Assembly: GCA_024232355.1 (NCBI GenBank)
Contig: JAAEPW010001363.1
Span: forward strand, 1 to 12,461
Source of the DNA: Chloroflexota bacterium
Lineage (GTDB): Bacteria; Chloroflexota; Anaerolineae; B4-G1
Direction of reading: 5' to 3'
DNA: 12,461 nt
The position numbers and the translations under genes are program-made. Under the pieces are notes generated by a model. The model did no database searches and was not told the origin of the DNA. It saw only the letters and a list, made by a program, of their open reading frames with translations. Positions 1 through 5,604 of the stretch are shown one piece after another (position 1 is the stretch's first letter; every line of letters starts with the position of its first letter).

Positions 1-447
1 CTGCGCGAGACGGTCCGGGCCGTCTCGCTGGACCGCCAGCCGCTGCCGCAGCTCTCCGCGGGGGCCTGGCAGCTCAAGGAGCGCGGCATCGAGGTGGCGG
101 CCGTGCAGGTCTGGCGGGAGATCAAGGAACAGGCCGTCGAGGTGGCCCGTGTGGCCCAGGAGCTGGCCGAGAAGGGCCGCGCTTGGCTGGAACGCGTCAC
201 GGAACGGGCGGCGGAACAGGTGCGCGGCGTCGTGGAACGCGTTGCGCCTGCCGATGCCTGGGGAGAGTTCTTCGCCGCCGCAGCCCCCGGCGCGTCAGCC
301 GCCGCCGAGGGGTTGGCGCGGGATCTCGAGGTCGAACGCCGGCAGGAGGCGCAGCGCGAGGCTACGGAAAGGGAGGCCCGAGAACGGGTGCAGGAGCAGG
401 AGCGCCGCGCCCATGAGCGCGACAGAGGCGACGATCACGGCTGGTAG
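1..447 (+). CDS. mobA: MobA/MobL relaxase, C-terminal part only (left copy)
   Basis: This is the 3' end of a relaxase gene whose 5' part lies left of the window. Frame 1 is open from base 1 to the TAG at 445-447. The 148 visible residues are rich in Glu, Arg, Ala and Gln and look like the long helical tail that follows the relaxase domain in the MobA/MobL family; no catalytic motif is in view. The tail matches the end of the complete mobA at 5605-6666 (1 corresponds to 6256), at roughly 90% nucleotide identity by eye with mostly synonymous changes. It carries a 12-residue insertion (WGEFFAAAAPGA, 36 bp) that the other copy lacks. Both copies end in GDDHGW. The gene is tail-to-tail with the P63C gene, 15 bp away. 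I infer that it is the end of an intact relaxase from a second mob module; whether the unseen part is whole cannot be judged. Confidence 0.85.
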   Translation: MRETVRAVSLDRQPLPQLSAGAWQLKERGIEVAAVQVWREIKEQAVEVARVAQELAEKGRAWLERVTERAAEQVRGVVERVAPADAWGEFFAAAAPGASAAAEGLARDLEVERRQEAQREATEREARERVQEQERRAHERDRGDDHGW

Positions 448-462
448 GCTTACTGTATAAGA

Positions 463-1434
463 TCAAAAATCAAACTCTAGCTGATCGCCATAGAGCTTTT
501 GTAGGTTTCGTCTGAACTCTTCCTTGGTGCTGGAAATGCGAAGGACGGTCATCATAGTAATGACTTGGCTACGAAAGTGATCAAGCCCCTGCTTGTCCGT
601 CAGAAACTGATGGTGCTTCCGTTTCCGGCGATAGTTCTCGTCCGTTGGATTGGCCTCATCAAGCGCGGGCAAGACGGGCTTTGGCATCTTTTCATAGATC
701 AATTCGCGTATCAGCTTCCCCGCATAGCGCGGCCCACGGTTCTGCTCCTGACGCTTCCATCCATAAACCCTGTAGAGTTCGTTTGTGAATTCTACGGGAA
801 TTGTCTGCACCCAAGGACGGTGTTCTGGCCTGATATATGCAGTTAGAATTTGCTGGAGTTCATCAGCTTCACGTTTGGACTGGTAACCTGTTGCCTCGTC
901 GATCAGAGCGATCAAGCCAATGCGTGTCAGACTACGTGTGATCACCCGGCATTGGTGCGCTATGTGAACCTGTTGAGCTTGCAACACCCCATCGTCGTCA
1001 GCGGCAACAACCGCTTCCGCTATTTCGATCAGCGTGTCGGAATCGAAACCATTCGCTTCTTGGGAACCTACCTTGAAACGGATGGGGGTTGATATGCGAG
1101 CCAGAAGGTCGTCGGAAACGTAGGGTTTGAAACGGTCTTGTGCTGCAAAAAGCTCAAGGCGATTCATCCCTTTGATCATCGCTCCGCCACGAGCCAAGCC
1201 AAAAGCGTCCAACACGCCATTCGTTGCGACGACACGGCGTTCGTCAGCAAGAATATAGCAAGGAACTTCAATATCAGCGATCCGGATTGGTTTATCTGGG
1301 GATCCGTGGACCGCTTTCAGAGGCTGATTTCCCCACCTTTTTTGTGCAGCTTCTTTTGCGATCCGTGACCGCTCTTGCGCCGATAGAGCGCGCGAGCGGG
1401 CTACTCCGCCCTTCTGCTGTGGTGTGTCTGTCAT
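463..1434 (-). CDS. P63C-domain protein of unknown function
   Basis: About 323 residues. The C-terminal part from about residue 173 to the end (beginning GLIALIDEATGYQ, then a Trp-rich stretch, GPRYAGKLIREL, and HHQFLTDKQGLDHFRSQV) matches my memory of the P63C domain, named after a Salmonella phage protein. The domain is found in phages, plasmids and genomic islands and its biochemical role is not known. The N-terminus (residues 10-35) is a basic helical stretch containing ALSAQERSRIAKEAAQKRW, common at the start of this family. I place the start at the ATG at 1434, which has GGGA five bases upstream and begins MTDTPQQKGG. The ATG at 1461 and the TTG at 1488 are in frame, but 1488 lies inside a palindrome that looks regulatory. 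It is the last gene of the minus-strand rep-side group, separated from the helix-turn-helix gene by methyltransferase debris, so it probably has its own promoter. Domain confidence is high; function is unknown. Confidence 0.85.
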   Translation of the reverse strand: MTDTPQQKGGVARSRALSAQERSRIAKEAAQKRWGNQPLKAVHGSPDKPIRIADIEVPCYILADERRVVATNGVLDAFGLARGGAMIKGMNRLELFAAQDRFKPYVSDDLLARISTPIRFKVGSQEANGFDSDTLIEIAEAVVAADDDGVLQAQQVHIAHQCRVITRSLTRIGLIALIDEATGYQSKREADELQQILTAYIRPEHRPWVQTIPVEFTNELYRVYGWKRQEQNRGPRYAGKLIRELIYEKMPKPVLPALDEANPTDENYRRKRKHHQFLTDKQGLDHFRSQVITMMTVLRISSTKEEFRRNLQKLYGDQLEFDF

Positions 1435-1467
1435 CTGAATCCCAATGCTTGCTTGCGCCATGGTATC

Positions 1468-1492
1468 ATGCTTGCTGGTTTTAAGCAAGCAT
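1468..1492. promoter_or_regulatory. Perfect 9-bp palindrome upstream of the P63C gene (operator candidate)
   Basis: ATGCTTGCT (1468-1476) and AGCAAGCAT (1484-1492) form a perfect inverted repeat with a 7-base spacer. Further copies of TGCTTGCT occur at 1445-1452 and 1512-1519, so the motif is repeated on both sides of the gene start. The position just upstream of the preferred start suggests a repressor or autoregulation site. This is inference; no binding protein is known. Confidence 0.45.
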
Positions 1493-1526
1493 AAGCATTT
1501 TTCTGGGTGCAGTGCTTGCTTCGGGC

Positions 1527-1758
1527 TTAAACTTTGTCCGCTTTAGACTTCACCGTTCGACGTGGGTTCTTTTGCTTTTGCATGGCCTGCATTCCAGCCA
1601 TCTGCTGTTCATACATGCCAAGCACATGGGCCACGTGGTCTTTTTCCGAGGTGAAAGCGGCGCGTCGATAGAGGCGGTCCACGGCGCAGGTCGGCGGGCA
1701 CCAGGTCAGGATCGAAGAGATCGGCCAGTGTGGTTGGAGCGGGCAAGCGCACGTTCCA
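1527..1758 (-). pseudogene. Remnant of the C-terminal end of an MmeI-type (class I SAM-dependent) DNA methyltransferase
   Basis: Read on the minus strand, 1758-1681 encodes WNVRLPAPTTLADLFDPD then LVPADLRR. From about 1685 a different frame continues AVDRLYRRAAFTSEKDHV and then a helical, basic tail to the TAA at 1527. Joined, these two pieces resemble the extreme C-terminus of MmeI/YeeA-like DNA methyltransferases, which typically read LADLYDPxxMPxxLRxAHxxLDxAVDxLY and then a Ser-Glu-Arg helix. The linker between LRR and AVD is missing and the frame changes there, so a short out-of-frame deletion has happened. The methyltransferase body and its catalytic motifs are absent. The fragment starts exactly at the end of the helix-turn-helix gene, next to a 12-bp direct repeat. 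The family assignment rests on remembered consensus. I consider it likely but unproven; no functional protein is made from it. Confidence 0.6.
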
Positions 1759-1792
1759 AAATCCTCAACCAAAAAGACGCTTCCAAAATCCT
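1754..1792. repeat. 12-bp direct repeat flanking the end of the helix-turn-helix gene
   Basis: TTCCAAAATCCT occurs at 1754-1765 and again at 1781-1792, start to start 27 bases. One copy lies in the last codons of the helix-turn-helix gene, the other spans its stop codon and the start of the methyltransferase remnant. It may mark the deletion or recombination junction that joined the two. Confidence 0.5.
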
Positions 1793-2217
1793 TTTCGCTG
1801 CGGGCTAGGCAAATCTTCCGAAAAAGCCGCAGGCGCAGCTTTTTCCTGTGCTGTCCGAAGATCGGATAGCAAGCCAGTTGCCTGGGCACGCCAGCGGTCC
1901 CGATCCTCTTTCAGGTCCGCCGAAACCTCTCGCTCACGAGCAAGGGCTTCGCGTTCCTTTTCAAGAAGCTGTTCCAACATGAAGACCTTGCTAGAATCTT
2001 CCGTTCCGGGTCGTTCCACGGCCAGTTCATGGTGCACCATTGATGCGCGTTCCGGTGCGTTCTGGGGGAACGCTCTGGCCAGTTCGGAGGGGTCAATTGA
2101 GAATGTGCCATCTTCATTTCTAACCGCGCTTAAACGACCAGATTTTATGGCTCTATTGAGCGTAGATTTGCTCTTTGAGATTGCCTTCGCAGCTTGAGAA
2201 AGGGTCAGAAATGACAT
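1765..2217 (-). CDS. Plasmid helix-turn-helix/coiled-coil DNA-binding protein
   Basis: 150 residues. Residues 4-35 (LTLSQAAKAISKSKSTLNRA and following, SGRLSAV) look like a MerR/excisionase-type helix-turn-helix. Residues 36-48 read DGTFSIDPSELAR, the usual short wing. Residues 76-128 are a charged heptad-like helix, a probable coiled coil. The protein ends in an amphipathic RKGFWKRLFG. This architecture is common in small proteins encoded just downstream of rep on proteobacterial plasmids, where a role in copy control, partition or replication is presumed; I cannot choose among these. The start at 2217 is the only good ATG before the helix-turn-helix, but no clear Shine-Dalgarno precedes it. 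It begins 61 bp after the rep stop and probably shares its transcript. Repeats in the upstream gap and inside the gene could be its own binding sites. Confidence 0.75.
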   Translation of the reverse strand: MSFLTLSQAAKAISKSKSTLNRAIKSGRLSAVRNEDGTFSIDPSELARAFPQNAPERASMVHHELAVERPGTEDSSKVFMLEQLLEKEREALAREREVSADLKEDRDRWRAQATGLLSDLRTAQEKAAPAAFSEDLPSPQRKGFWKRLFG

Positions 2218-2227
2218 GGAACGCCAA

Positions 2228-2277
2228 CCGTTCTGTGGTGCACCATTTTAGCCGTTCTGACCAGAATTCGGAACGGC
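2228..2277. promoter_or_regulatory. Operator candidate between rep and the helix-turn-helix gene
   Basis: The 61-bp gap holds CCGTTCTG twice (2229-2236 and 2252-2259) and an inverted repeat GCCGTTC (2251-2257) / GAACGGC (2271-2277). TGGTGCACCATT at 2236-2247, itself containing the palindrome GGTGCACC, recurs exactly at 2030-2041 inside the gene. Such clustering near a DNA-binding protein gene suggests autoregulation; this is inference. Confidence 0.35.
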
Positions 2278-2278
2278 C

Positions 2279-2827
2279 TCATTCGGCTTCTTCCGTCGAG
2301 GGCAGGTCCGGCTCCATGCCGTCGAAAAACGATTGAGATATGGGCGGCAGCCCCGCTCCCGAAGGCAGTTGCCGTTCACCTTGGAACAAGGACGGCACAC
2401 GGCGCAGAGGTTCTAATTCATCCAGCAAGGATTGGTCGGGCTGCTCGTCGGAAGAAAGAATGATAGCCGCGCTGAACAAGCTGTAGCGGATACCGTCTCG
2501 CTTGCCGCTCCATGCCACACGATCATTGATGATGTAGGCATTAACCGTGCCATTTTCCCCGATCTGCCGCACCTCGACCCACCGATCCTCACATAAGGTA
2601 TCAAGGGCGCGCTGAACCGTGCGGCGGCTACACCCCATTAGCTTCATCAGGTTTTTCTGGCTGACTACGACAGCGTTATGCTGACCAACTCTGGCTGTCA
2701 GGATGTGCATCAACTGGGCGGCTTTCGGAGCGCGTCCGATTAGGGCCGCCCATGCTTCGTGCGCAGCCCTCTCAGTTTGGACCCACTGGCCTGTTGCTGA
2801 TCGTGAGGTCGCGAGGGCTTTGGTCAT
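2279..2827 (-). CDS. repA: Plasmid replication initiator, RepL-like winged-helix protein
   Basis: 182 residues. The N-terminal MTKALATSRSATGQWV, the helix-turn-helix at about 56-78 (SQKNLMKLMGCSRRTVQRAL), the following GTVNAYIINDRVAW at about 93-106 and DGIRYSLFSAAIILSSDEQP at 111-130 match the replication proteins of small broad-host-range proteobacterial plasmids related to the RepL winged-helix group, as I recall them. It would bind the iterons just upstream and open the origin. The ATG at 2827 has AAGG about ten bases upstream. The first iteron (2869-2886) lies only 42 bp before the start, so initiator binding there may also repress its own promoter. The acidic tail (EPDLPSTEEAE) is typical. 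It heads the minus-strand rep/helix-turn-helix unit. The family call is firm; the exact incompatibility group cannot be named. Confidence 0.85.
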   Translation of the reverse strand: MTKALATSRSATGQWVQTERAAHEAWAALIGRAPKAAQLMHILTARVGQHNAVVVSQKNLMKLMGCSRRTVQRALDTLCEDRWVEVRQIGENGTVNAYIINDRVAWSGKRDGIRYSLFSAAIILSSDEQPDQSLLDELEPLRRVPSLFQGERQLPSGAGLPPISQSFFDGMEPDLPSTEEAE

Positions 2828-3078
2828 GCTTTTGGCCTTTTGAAGTATCGGTCAAAACTCATGAGGTTTGACACAGGGGTGCGTCAACTATGACCGAAAA
2901 TTGGCCACAGGCTACCAATTAATATCTGCAGGTAAAGGACAAAAATTTGACATAAGAGGACAAAAAATGGCCACAAATGACGCAGGGGTGCGTCATAGCT
3001 CATGACGCAGGGGTGCGTCATAGCTCATGACGCACCCCCCCCTAATATATACATATAAAACAGATACTTATTTTTCCC
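2828..3078. other. Putative origin of vegetative replication (oriV)
   Basis: This gap upstream of rep contains the iterons, a repeated AGGACAAAAA (2936-2945 and 2957-2966), and at 3043-3075 an AT-rich run (TAATATATACATATAAAA and on) suitable as an unwinding element. AAATCCACA at 3106-3114 matches seven of nine positions of a DnaA box. The combination of rep, iterons and an AT-rich run is the standard layout of an iteron plasmid origin. Exact limits are not visible. Confidence 0.75.
2869..3034. repeat. Palindromic iterons of the plasmid origin
   Basis: The 18-bp unit TGACGCAGGGGTGCGTCA is an inverted repeat (TGACGCA / TGCGTCA around GGGG). Exact copies lie at 2978-2995 and 3003-3020, 25 bp apart. 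A one-mismatch copy (TGACACA) lies at 2869-2886, nearer the rep start. A half unit, TGACGCA followed by a run of C, starts at 3028, again 25 bp on. They are the expected binding sites of the rep protein. Confidence 0.85.
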
Positions 3079-3119
3079 CCTTCTAATGATCTTAAGGCAG
3101 GCAAAAAATCCACAGTCCG

Positions 3120-3175
3120 GGCGCGCTTGCGCGCCGGGGGGGAGCGCCCGCCAGGGAGCTGGCGACCCCCCGCCG
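3120..3175. other. GC-rich nested hairpins beside the origin
   Basis: GGCGCGC (3120-3126) and GCGCGCC (3129-3135) form a 7-bp stem with a two-base centre. Next, GCCAG (3150-3154) and CTGGC (3159-3163) form a stem nested between a G-run (3136-3142) and a C-run (3166-3171). The position next to the AT-rich run suggests a single-strand initiation or priming structure, or a terminator; neither can be decided by reading. Confidence 0.35.
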
Positions 3176-3578
3176 GATGGACGGATTGTGGAGTTTTTGA
3201 TTGCCGTCGGACGTGAGGCCCCCTGTGGGCCGAATGGACGACTCCGCGGGCGTTTGCGCGCGCGGCGGGTGGGGGTCAGGGGGAGGGTTTGGATTTCGAC
3301 CGTAGTGCGTATGGCGACGGAAGGATTTGCTAATGAAATGGTGCCTGGTGCAGGCGCCGTGCTTCAACGGATATGGTTGATTCGCTACAAAGCGCTGGAG
3401 GGGCGCACAGCTGAGTGCTTGTAGGGGGTCGGGCTACGATAGCCGCCAAAGCAACCGCTGCACGACAAAAACGCGCTAATGGCGGTAAGCCATGCAAACA
3501 GGCGTCACTATGCTGCGCTGTGGATTTAATAAGGAAATGAAGTGCAGCCGAAACGATAGTGCGGGTCGGCACAGCTTG
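3176..3578. other. Non-coding stretch, no gene seen
   Basis: GC-rich at first, then mixed. Open frames on either strand here have Pro/Arg/His-rich or low-complexity translations and no good ribosome-binding site, so I call none. TGTGGATTT at about 3520 is a weak reverse DnaA-box match. I see no tRNA or recognisable RNA gene. Confidence 0.5.
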
Positions 3579-3596
3579 TGTTGCTTATATGCAACA
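3579..3596. promoter_or_regulatory. Short palindrome upstream of the Bro-N gene
   Basis: TGTTGC (3579-3584) and GCAACA (3591-3596) flank TTATAT. The AT-rich centre could be a -10-like element inside an operator. It is one of four inverted repeats within about 175 bp ahead of the Bro-N gene. Confidence 0.3.
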
Positions 3597-3610
3597 TTCA
3601 AATAACAAAT

Positions 3611-3632
3611 GCCCCAGTTTTGGAACTGGGGC
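3611..3632. terminator. Perfect 9-bp hairpin, terminator-like
   Basis: GCCCCAGTT and AACTGGGGC flank a TTGG loop. The stem is strong, but the run after it is only moderately T-rich on either strand (TTGCAATA on plus; ATTTGTTATTT on minus). It may end an unseen short transcript, insulate the Bro-N leader, or be part of an RNA regulator. Confidence 0.4.
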
Positions 3633-3665
3633 TTGCAATATCTCTACAGTCATGATAGATTTTCA

Positions 3666-3752
3666 TTTGAGTGCGGCCAAATGCACTCAAACAAGAAACC
3701 CATCGCAGAATCGGGTCGCTACATAGGGACGGTTTAGATCAACAAATTTGTT
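3666..3752. promoter_or_regulatory. Two palindromes in the Bro-N leader
   Basis: TTTGAGTGC (3666-3674) and GCACTCAAA (3683-3691) are a perfect 9-bp inverted repeat with an 8-base spacer. AACAAATTTGTT at 3741-3752 is a perfect 12-bp palindrome 44 bp before the gene start. Both are shaped like sites for dimeric repressors; no binding protein is known. Confidence 0.4.
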
Positions 3753-3796
3753 CTGTCAACCTGATTTTGCGATGCTGCAACAAGAAGGAATGCAGC

Positions 3797-4567
3797 ATGC
3801 AATACGCAATGAAGGTCTTTGAGACCGCAGAAAAAGAGAAATTCCGAGTAGTTGACCGTAATGGTGAACCTTGGTTCATCCTGACAGAAGTTTGCAAGAA
3901 GCTTGGCATTGCCAATGCGGGCGATGCAGCTACTCGTCTCGATGATGAAGAAAAGTCTACCATCAATCTGGAAGACACCCGGGGGCGTAGCCGTAAGGCT
4001 GTCATCATCAACGAACCTGGGCTTTACAGCATTATCTTGGGTTCTAAGAAACCTGAGGCCAAAGCTTTTAAAAAGTGGGTCACCACGGAAGTTCTTCCGC
4101 AGATCAGGAAGACTGGTAGCTATGGCGGGCGCGTTCCGGCGTTTATCAGCCGCGCAAACATGAATTGGGATCGCGTTTCCCCAAAGCACTTCTCTGTCAT
4201 CAATGAACTCACGATCAGGCTTTGGGGCCGCTTGGAGCGTGCGGGTCATATCATGGCAGATGTTGCGCCAGATGGTCGCCAGCTGAGACCTGACAACAGT
4301 GTAGGATCCCTGTTTGCTAAATACCTGCGCGAAAAGCATCCTGCCTTAGCTAACAGCTATGGTCTCTATCGACATGCGACCCCCGAATGGGAGGGGGATG
4401 TCAGGGAGTATCCTATTGATATGCTTCCGATTTTCATCGATTTCGTTGAAGACGTTTGGATCCCGAAGCATTCGGAAGGCTACTTTAACAGGCGTGATCC
4501 TGCAGCCTTGCCTTATCTGCCCCAACTCCTGTCACCTGCGAATGCTGTTCGGTCGCAGCTGCCATAA
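3797..4567 (+). CDS. Bro-N domain antirepressor-type protein
   Basis: 256 residues from the ATG at 3797, which is preceded by AGAAGGA at a spacing of about nine; an in-frame upstream ATG at 3671 would place the start inside a palindrome and is less likely. Residues about 5-110 form a BRO N-terminal domain, the DNA-binding module of baculovirus BRO and phage antirepressor proteins: PWFILTEVCKKLGI at 25-38, NEPGLYSIILGS at 72-83, and WVTTEVLPQIRKTG at 94-107. The C-terminal half (about 125-256; RPDNSVGSLFAKYL, then WIPKHSEGYFNRRDPAALPY) is not one of the common Ant or KilA-C domains I know. Such proteins usually counter or replace a repressor in temperate phages; on a plasmid its target is unknown. 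It stands alone on the plus strand between a palindrome-rich leader and a terminator. Domain call firm, role open. Confidence 0.85.
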   Translation: MQYAMKVFETAEKEKFRVVDRNGEPWFILTEVCKKLGIANAGDAATRLDDEEKSTINLEDTRGRSRKAVIINEPGLYSIILGSKKPEAKAFKKWVTTEVLPQIRKTGSYGGRVPAFISRANMNWDRVSPKHFSVINELTIRLWGRLERAGHIMADVAPDGRQLRPDNSVGSLFAKYLREKHPALANSYGLYRHATPEWEGDVREYPIDMLPIFIDFVEDVWIPKHSEGYFNRRDPAALPYLPQLLSPANAVRSQLP

Positions 4568-4574
4568 TAAGAAA

Positions 4575-4603
4575 AGATAGGATCGGTTCAACCGATCCTA
4601 TCT
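4575..4603 (-). terminator. Strong inverted repeat between convergent Bro-N and mob genes
   Basis: A perfect 14-bp inverted repeat (AGATAGGATCGGTT and its complement) around a single base. On the minus strand it is followed by TTTTCTTATTAT, so it is a good intrinsic terminator for the mob accessory genes. It lies 8 bp after the Bro-N stop and could stop that transcript as well, though the plus side lacks a T-run. Confidence 0.75.
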
Positions 4604-4653
4604 CACTTAAGTATCTGTAATCATTGTGCAGGCTGTTGCGAAAAAGGCAACGA

Positions 4654-5202
4654 TCAGCGATCAAGCCAGAAGACGCAGTATCCCTCCCCAGTGCTGGACG
4701 TGGTGCCACGCTCGCCTCCCGCGGAGCCGCAGAACAGCCCAGGGTTTCGTCCGAAGGAATTGGCATCCCCCCTGCCTGTGATCCAGAAGGCTACGACGAT
4801 GCCCAGAACGGCCCCCAGAGCCGCAATCCCCCCGAAGACGGCCAGACCCCCTCCGAAGCTGTAGAGGGCCTGCTGGCGGCCTTTGATGGCCTCCAGGCGC
4901 ATGTGGTTGGCGGCTGCACTGATCTTGTCTTCCAGCCCCCTTACGGCCTGTCCTGCGGCCTCCTGAGCGGCCGTGAGGCTGTCCCGGTGCATGCGTCGGG
5001 ACATCTCGGCCGCCGTGCTGCCGATCTGGCGGTTCTGCTCCAAGGCGTCGATGGTGATCTTCTGCACCGAGGCCCTGAGCCGTGCCGCCTCGGCCTTGGT
5101 GGTTGCGGTGGCGGTGAGGTTGCCCACGTCCTGGCGCAGCAGCCGCACCTGGTCGGTCAGATCGGCGATCAGCTCGGCGGGGGATTTGGCTGCAGCGCTC
5201 AT
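4654..5202 (-). CDS. Membrane-anchored mobilization accessory protein
   Basis: 182 residues from the ATG at 5202, which overlaps the upstream gene's stop by ATGA, so translation is probably coupled. Residues about 5-110 are helical and charged (AELIADLTDQVRLLRQDVGN and on), probably a coiled coil. Residues about 115-141 form one long hydrophobic segment (GGGLAVFGGIAALGAVLGIV, then VAFWITG), a clear transmembrane helix. The last 40 residues are Gly/Ser-rich and polar. I do not recognise a named family with certainty. The place in a mob operon beside oriT and relaxase suggests a role like that of MobB of RSF1010/R1162, whose membrane helix helps present the relaxase to the type IV coupling protein; that is inference by analogy. 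Transcription ends at the inverted repeat at 4575-4603. A mobilization role is likely, the mechanism is not shown. Confidence 0.7.
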   Translation of the reverse strand: MSAAAKSPAELIADLTDQVRLLRQDVGNLTATATTKAEAARLRASVQKITIDALEQNRQIGSTAAEMSRRMHRDSLTAAQEAAGQAVRGLEDKISAAANHMRLEAIKGRQQALYSFGGGLAVFGGIAALGAVLGIVVAFWITGRGDANSFGRNPGLFCGSAGGERGTTSSTGEGYCVFWLDR

Positions 5203-5450
5203 GCGGTGCCCGCCTTCGCGTCCAGCTCTGCCAGCAGTCCAGCGATCTCTTTCTGATCCACCTCGCGGGTGGCGTTCTTGCGCAAAGTGGCCGCCATCCA
5301 TCTGGCGATCTTGGGGTCCTTCAGAGCCTCGGTCGTCACGATGGCGCCGACGATGATCTTGCGGCGGGTGTCGCTGGCCTTCTGTCGGGTCTTGAGGCGG
5401 TTCAGCTTGGCCTGCGCCTCGGCGATCTGCTGGTCAATGGTTCTGGGCAT
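5199..5450 (-). CDS. mobC: TraD/MobC-like mobilization protein
   Basis: 83 residues. The start is the ATG at 5450 (MPRTIDQQIAEAQAKL), with ACAGGA seven bases upstream; the frame is open further upstream, but that would run into the oriT repeat. Residues 5-25 are a helical coiled-coil-like stretch, followed by KASDTRRKIIVGAIV at 24-38, a signature resembling the small TraD/MobC accessory proteins of Agrobacterium-type and MOBQ plasmids. It ends in KEIAGLLAELDAK. Such proteins bind oriT DNA or the relaxase and help form the relaxosome. It is transcribed away from mobA, with oriT between them, and overlaps the membrane-protein gene by four bases. The exact family name is uncertain; its role in mobilization is well supported by position and motif. 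Confidence 0.8.
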   Translation of the reverse strand: MPRTIDQQIAEAQAKLNRLKTRQKASDTRRKIIVGAIVTTEALKDPKIARWMAATLRKNATREVDQKEIAGLLAELDAKAGTA

Positions 5451-5518
5451 TTTGAAATCCTGTGGTCGCTCAATGGTTGCAATTCTGGATGCCAAGAGCG
5501 TAGGGTGCAAGACACGAA

Positions 5519-5579
5519 GTGCCCACTTATACAAACGCTGCGCGTTTGTGTGGGCAAAGGGGCAACTGCATTCCCCTTT
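5519..5579 (-). other. oriT: Putative origin of transfer (oriT) of MOBQ type
   Basis: Between the divergent mobC and mobA lies ACAAACGC (5531-5538) / GCGTTTGT (5542-5549), an 8-bp inverted repeat with a 3-base centre. Outer arms TGCCCAC (5520-5526) and GTGGGCA (5550-5556) extend it, with a 4-base bulge on one side. Read on the minus strand, the inner repeat is followed by ATAAGTGGGCAC, close to the TAAGTGCGCCCT nick region beside the inverted repeat in R1162/RSF1010 oriT. The nick would thus be on the minus strand near 5519-5529. A second repeat, AAAGGGG / CCCCTTT, lies at 5556-5579. The nick site is inferred by resemblance. Confidence 0.7.
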
Positions 5580-5604
5580 GAACCCCAGGCAAGAGTGCGC
5601 GCGT

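Noticed and set aside
565..1484. Several plus-strand open frames opposite the P63C gene
   Set aside because: Shadow frames of a gene with a recognisable domain; no supporting start sites or motifs.
1435..1488. Longer start of the P63C gene at TTG 1488
   Set aside because: The TTG lies inside a perfect palindrome and has no ribosome-binding site; the ATG at 1434 has a better one and gives a family-like N-terminus.
1527..1889. A 120-codon minus-strand frame taken as an intact gene
   Set aside because: Its first half is a frame-shifted shadow of the helix-turn-helix gene; only the last part resembles a protein family, and that match needs a second frame upstream, so it is annotated as a pseudogene.
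2978..3034. CRISPR-like repeat array at the origin
   Set aside because: Spacers are only 7 bases and identical, and the units are palindromic beside rep: iterons, not CRISPR.
3086..3424. Open frames on both strands in the GC-rich region beside the origin (plus 3086-3424, minus 3092-3367)
   Set aside because: Translations are Pro/Arg/Gly-rich with no domain, there is no ribosome-binding site, and they lie over nested hairpins; open because the sequence is GC-rich.
3734..4339. 201-codon minus-strand frame opposite the Bro-N gene
   Set aside because: Antisense to a clear Bro-N domain; no domain and no ribosome-binding site.
5269..5604. N-terminal extension of mobA to 5269
   Set aside because: It would run antisense through mobC and across oriT, and the relaxase family starts at MAIYHL, which corresponds to 5605.
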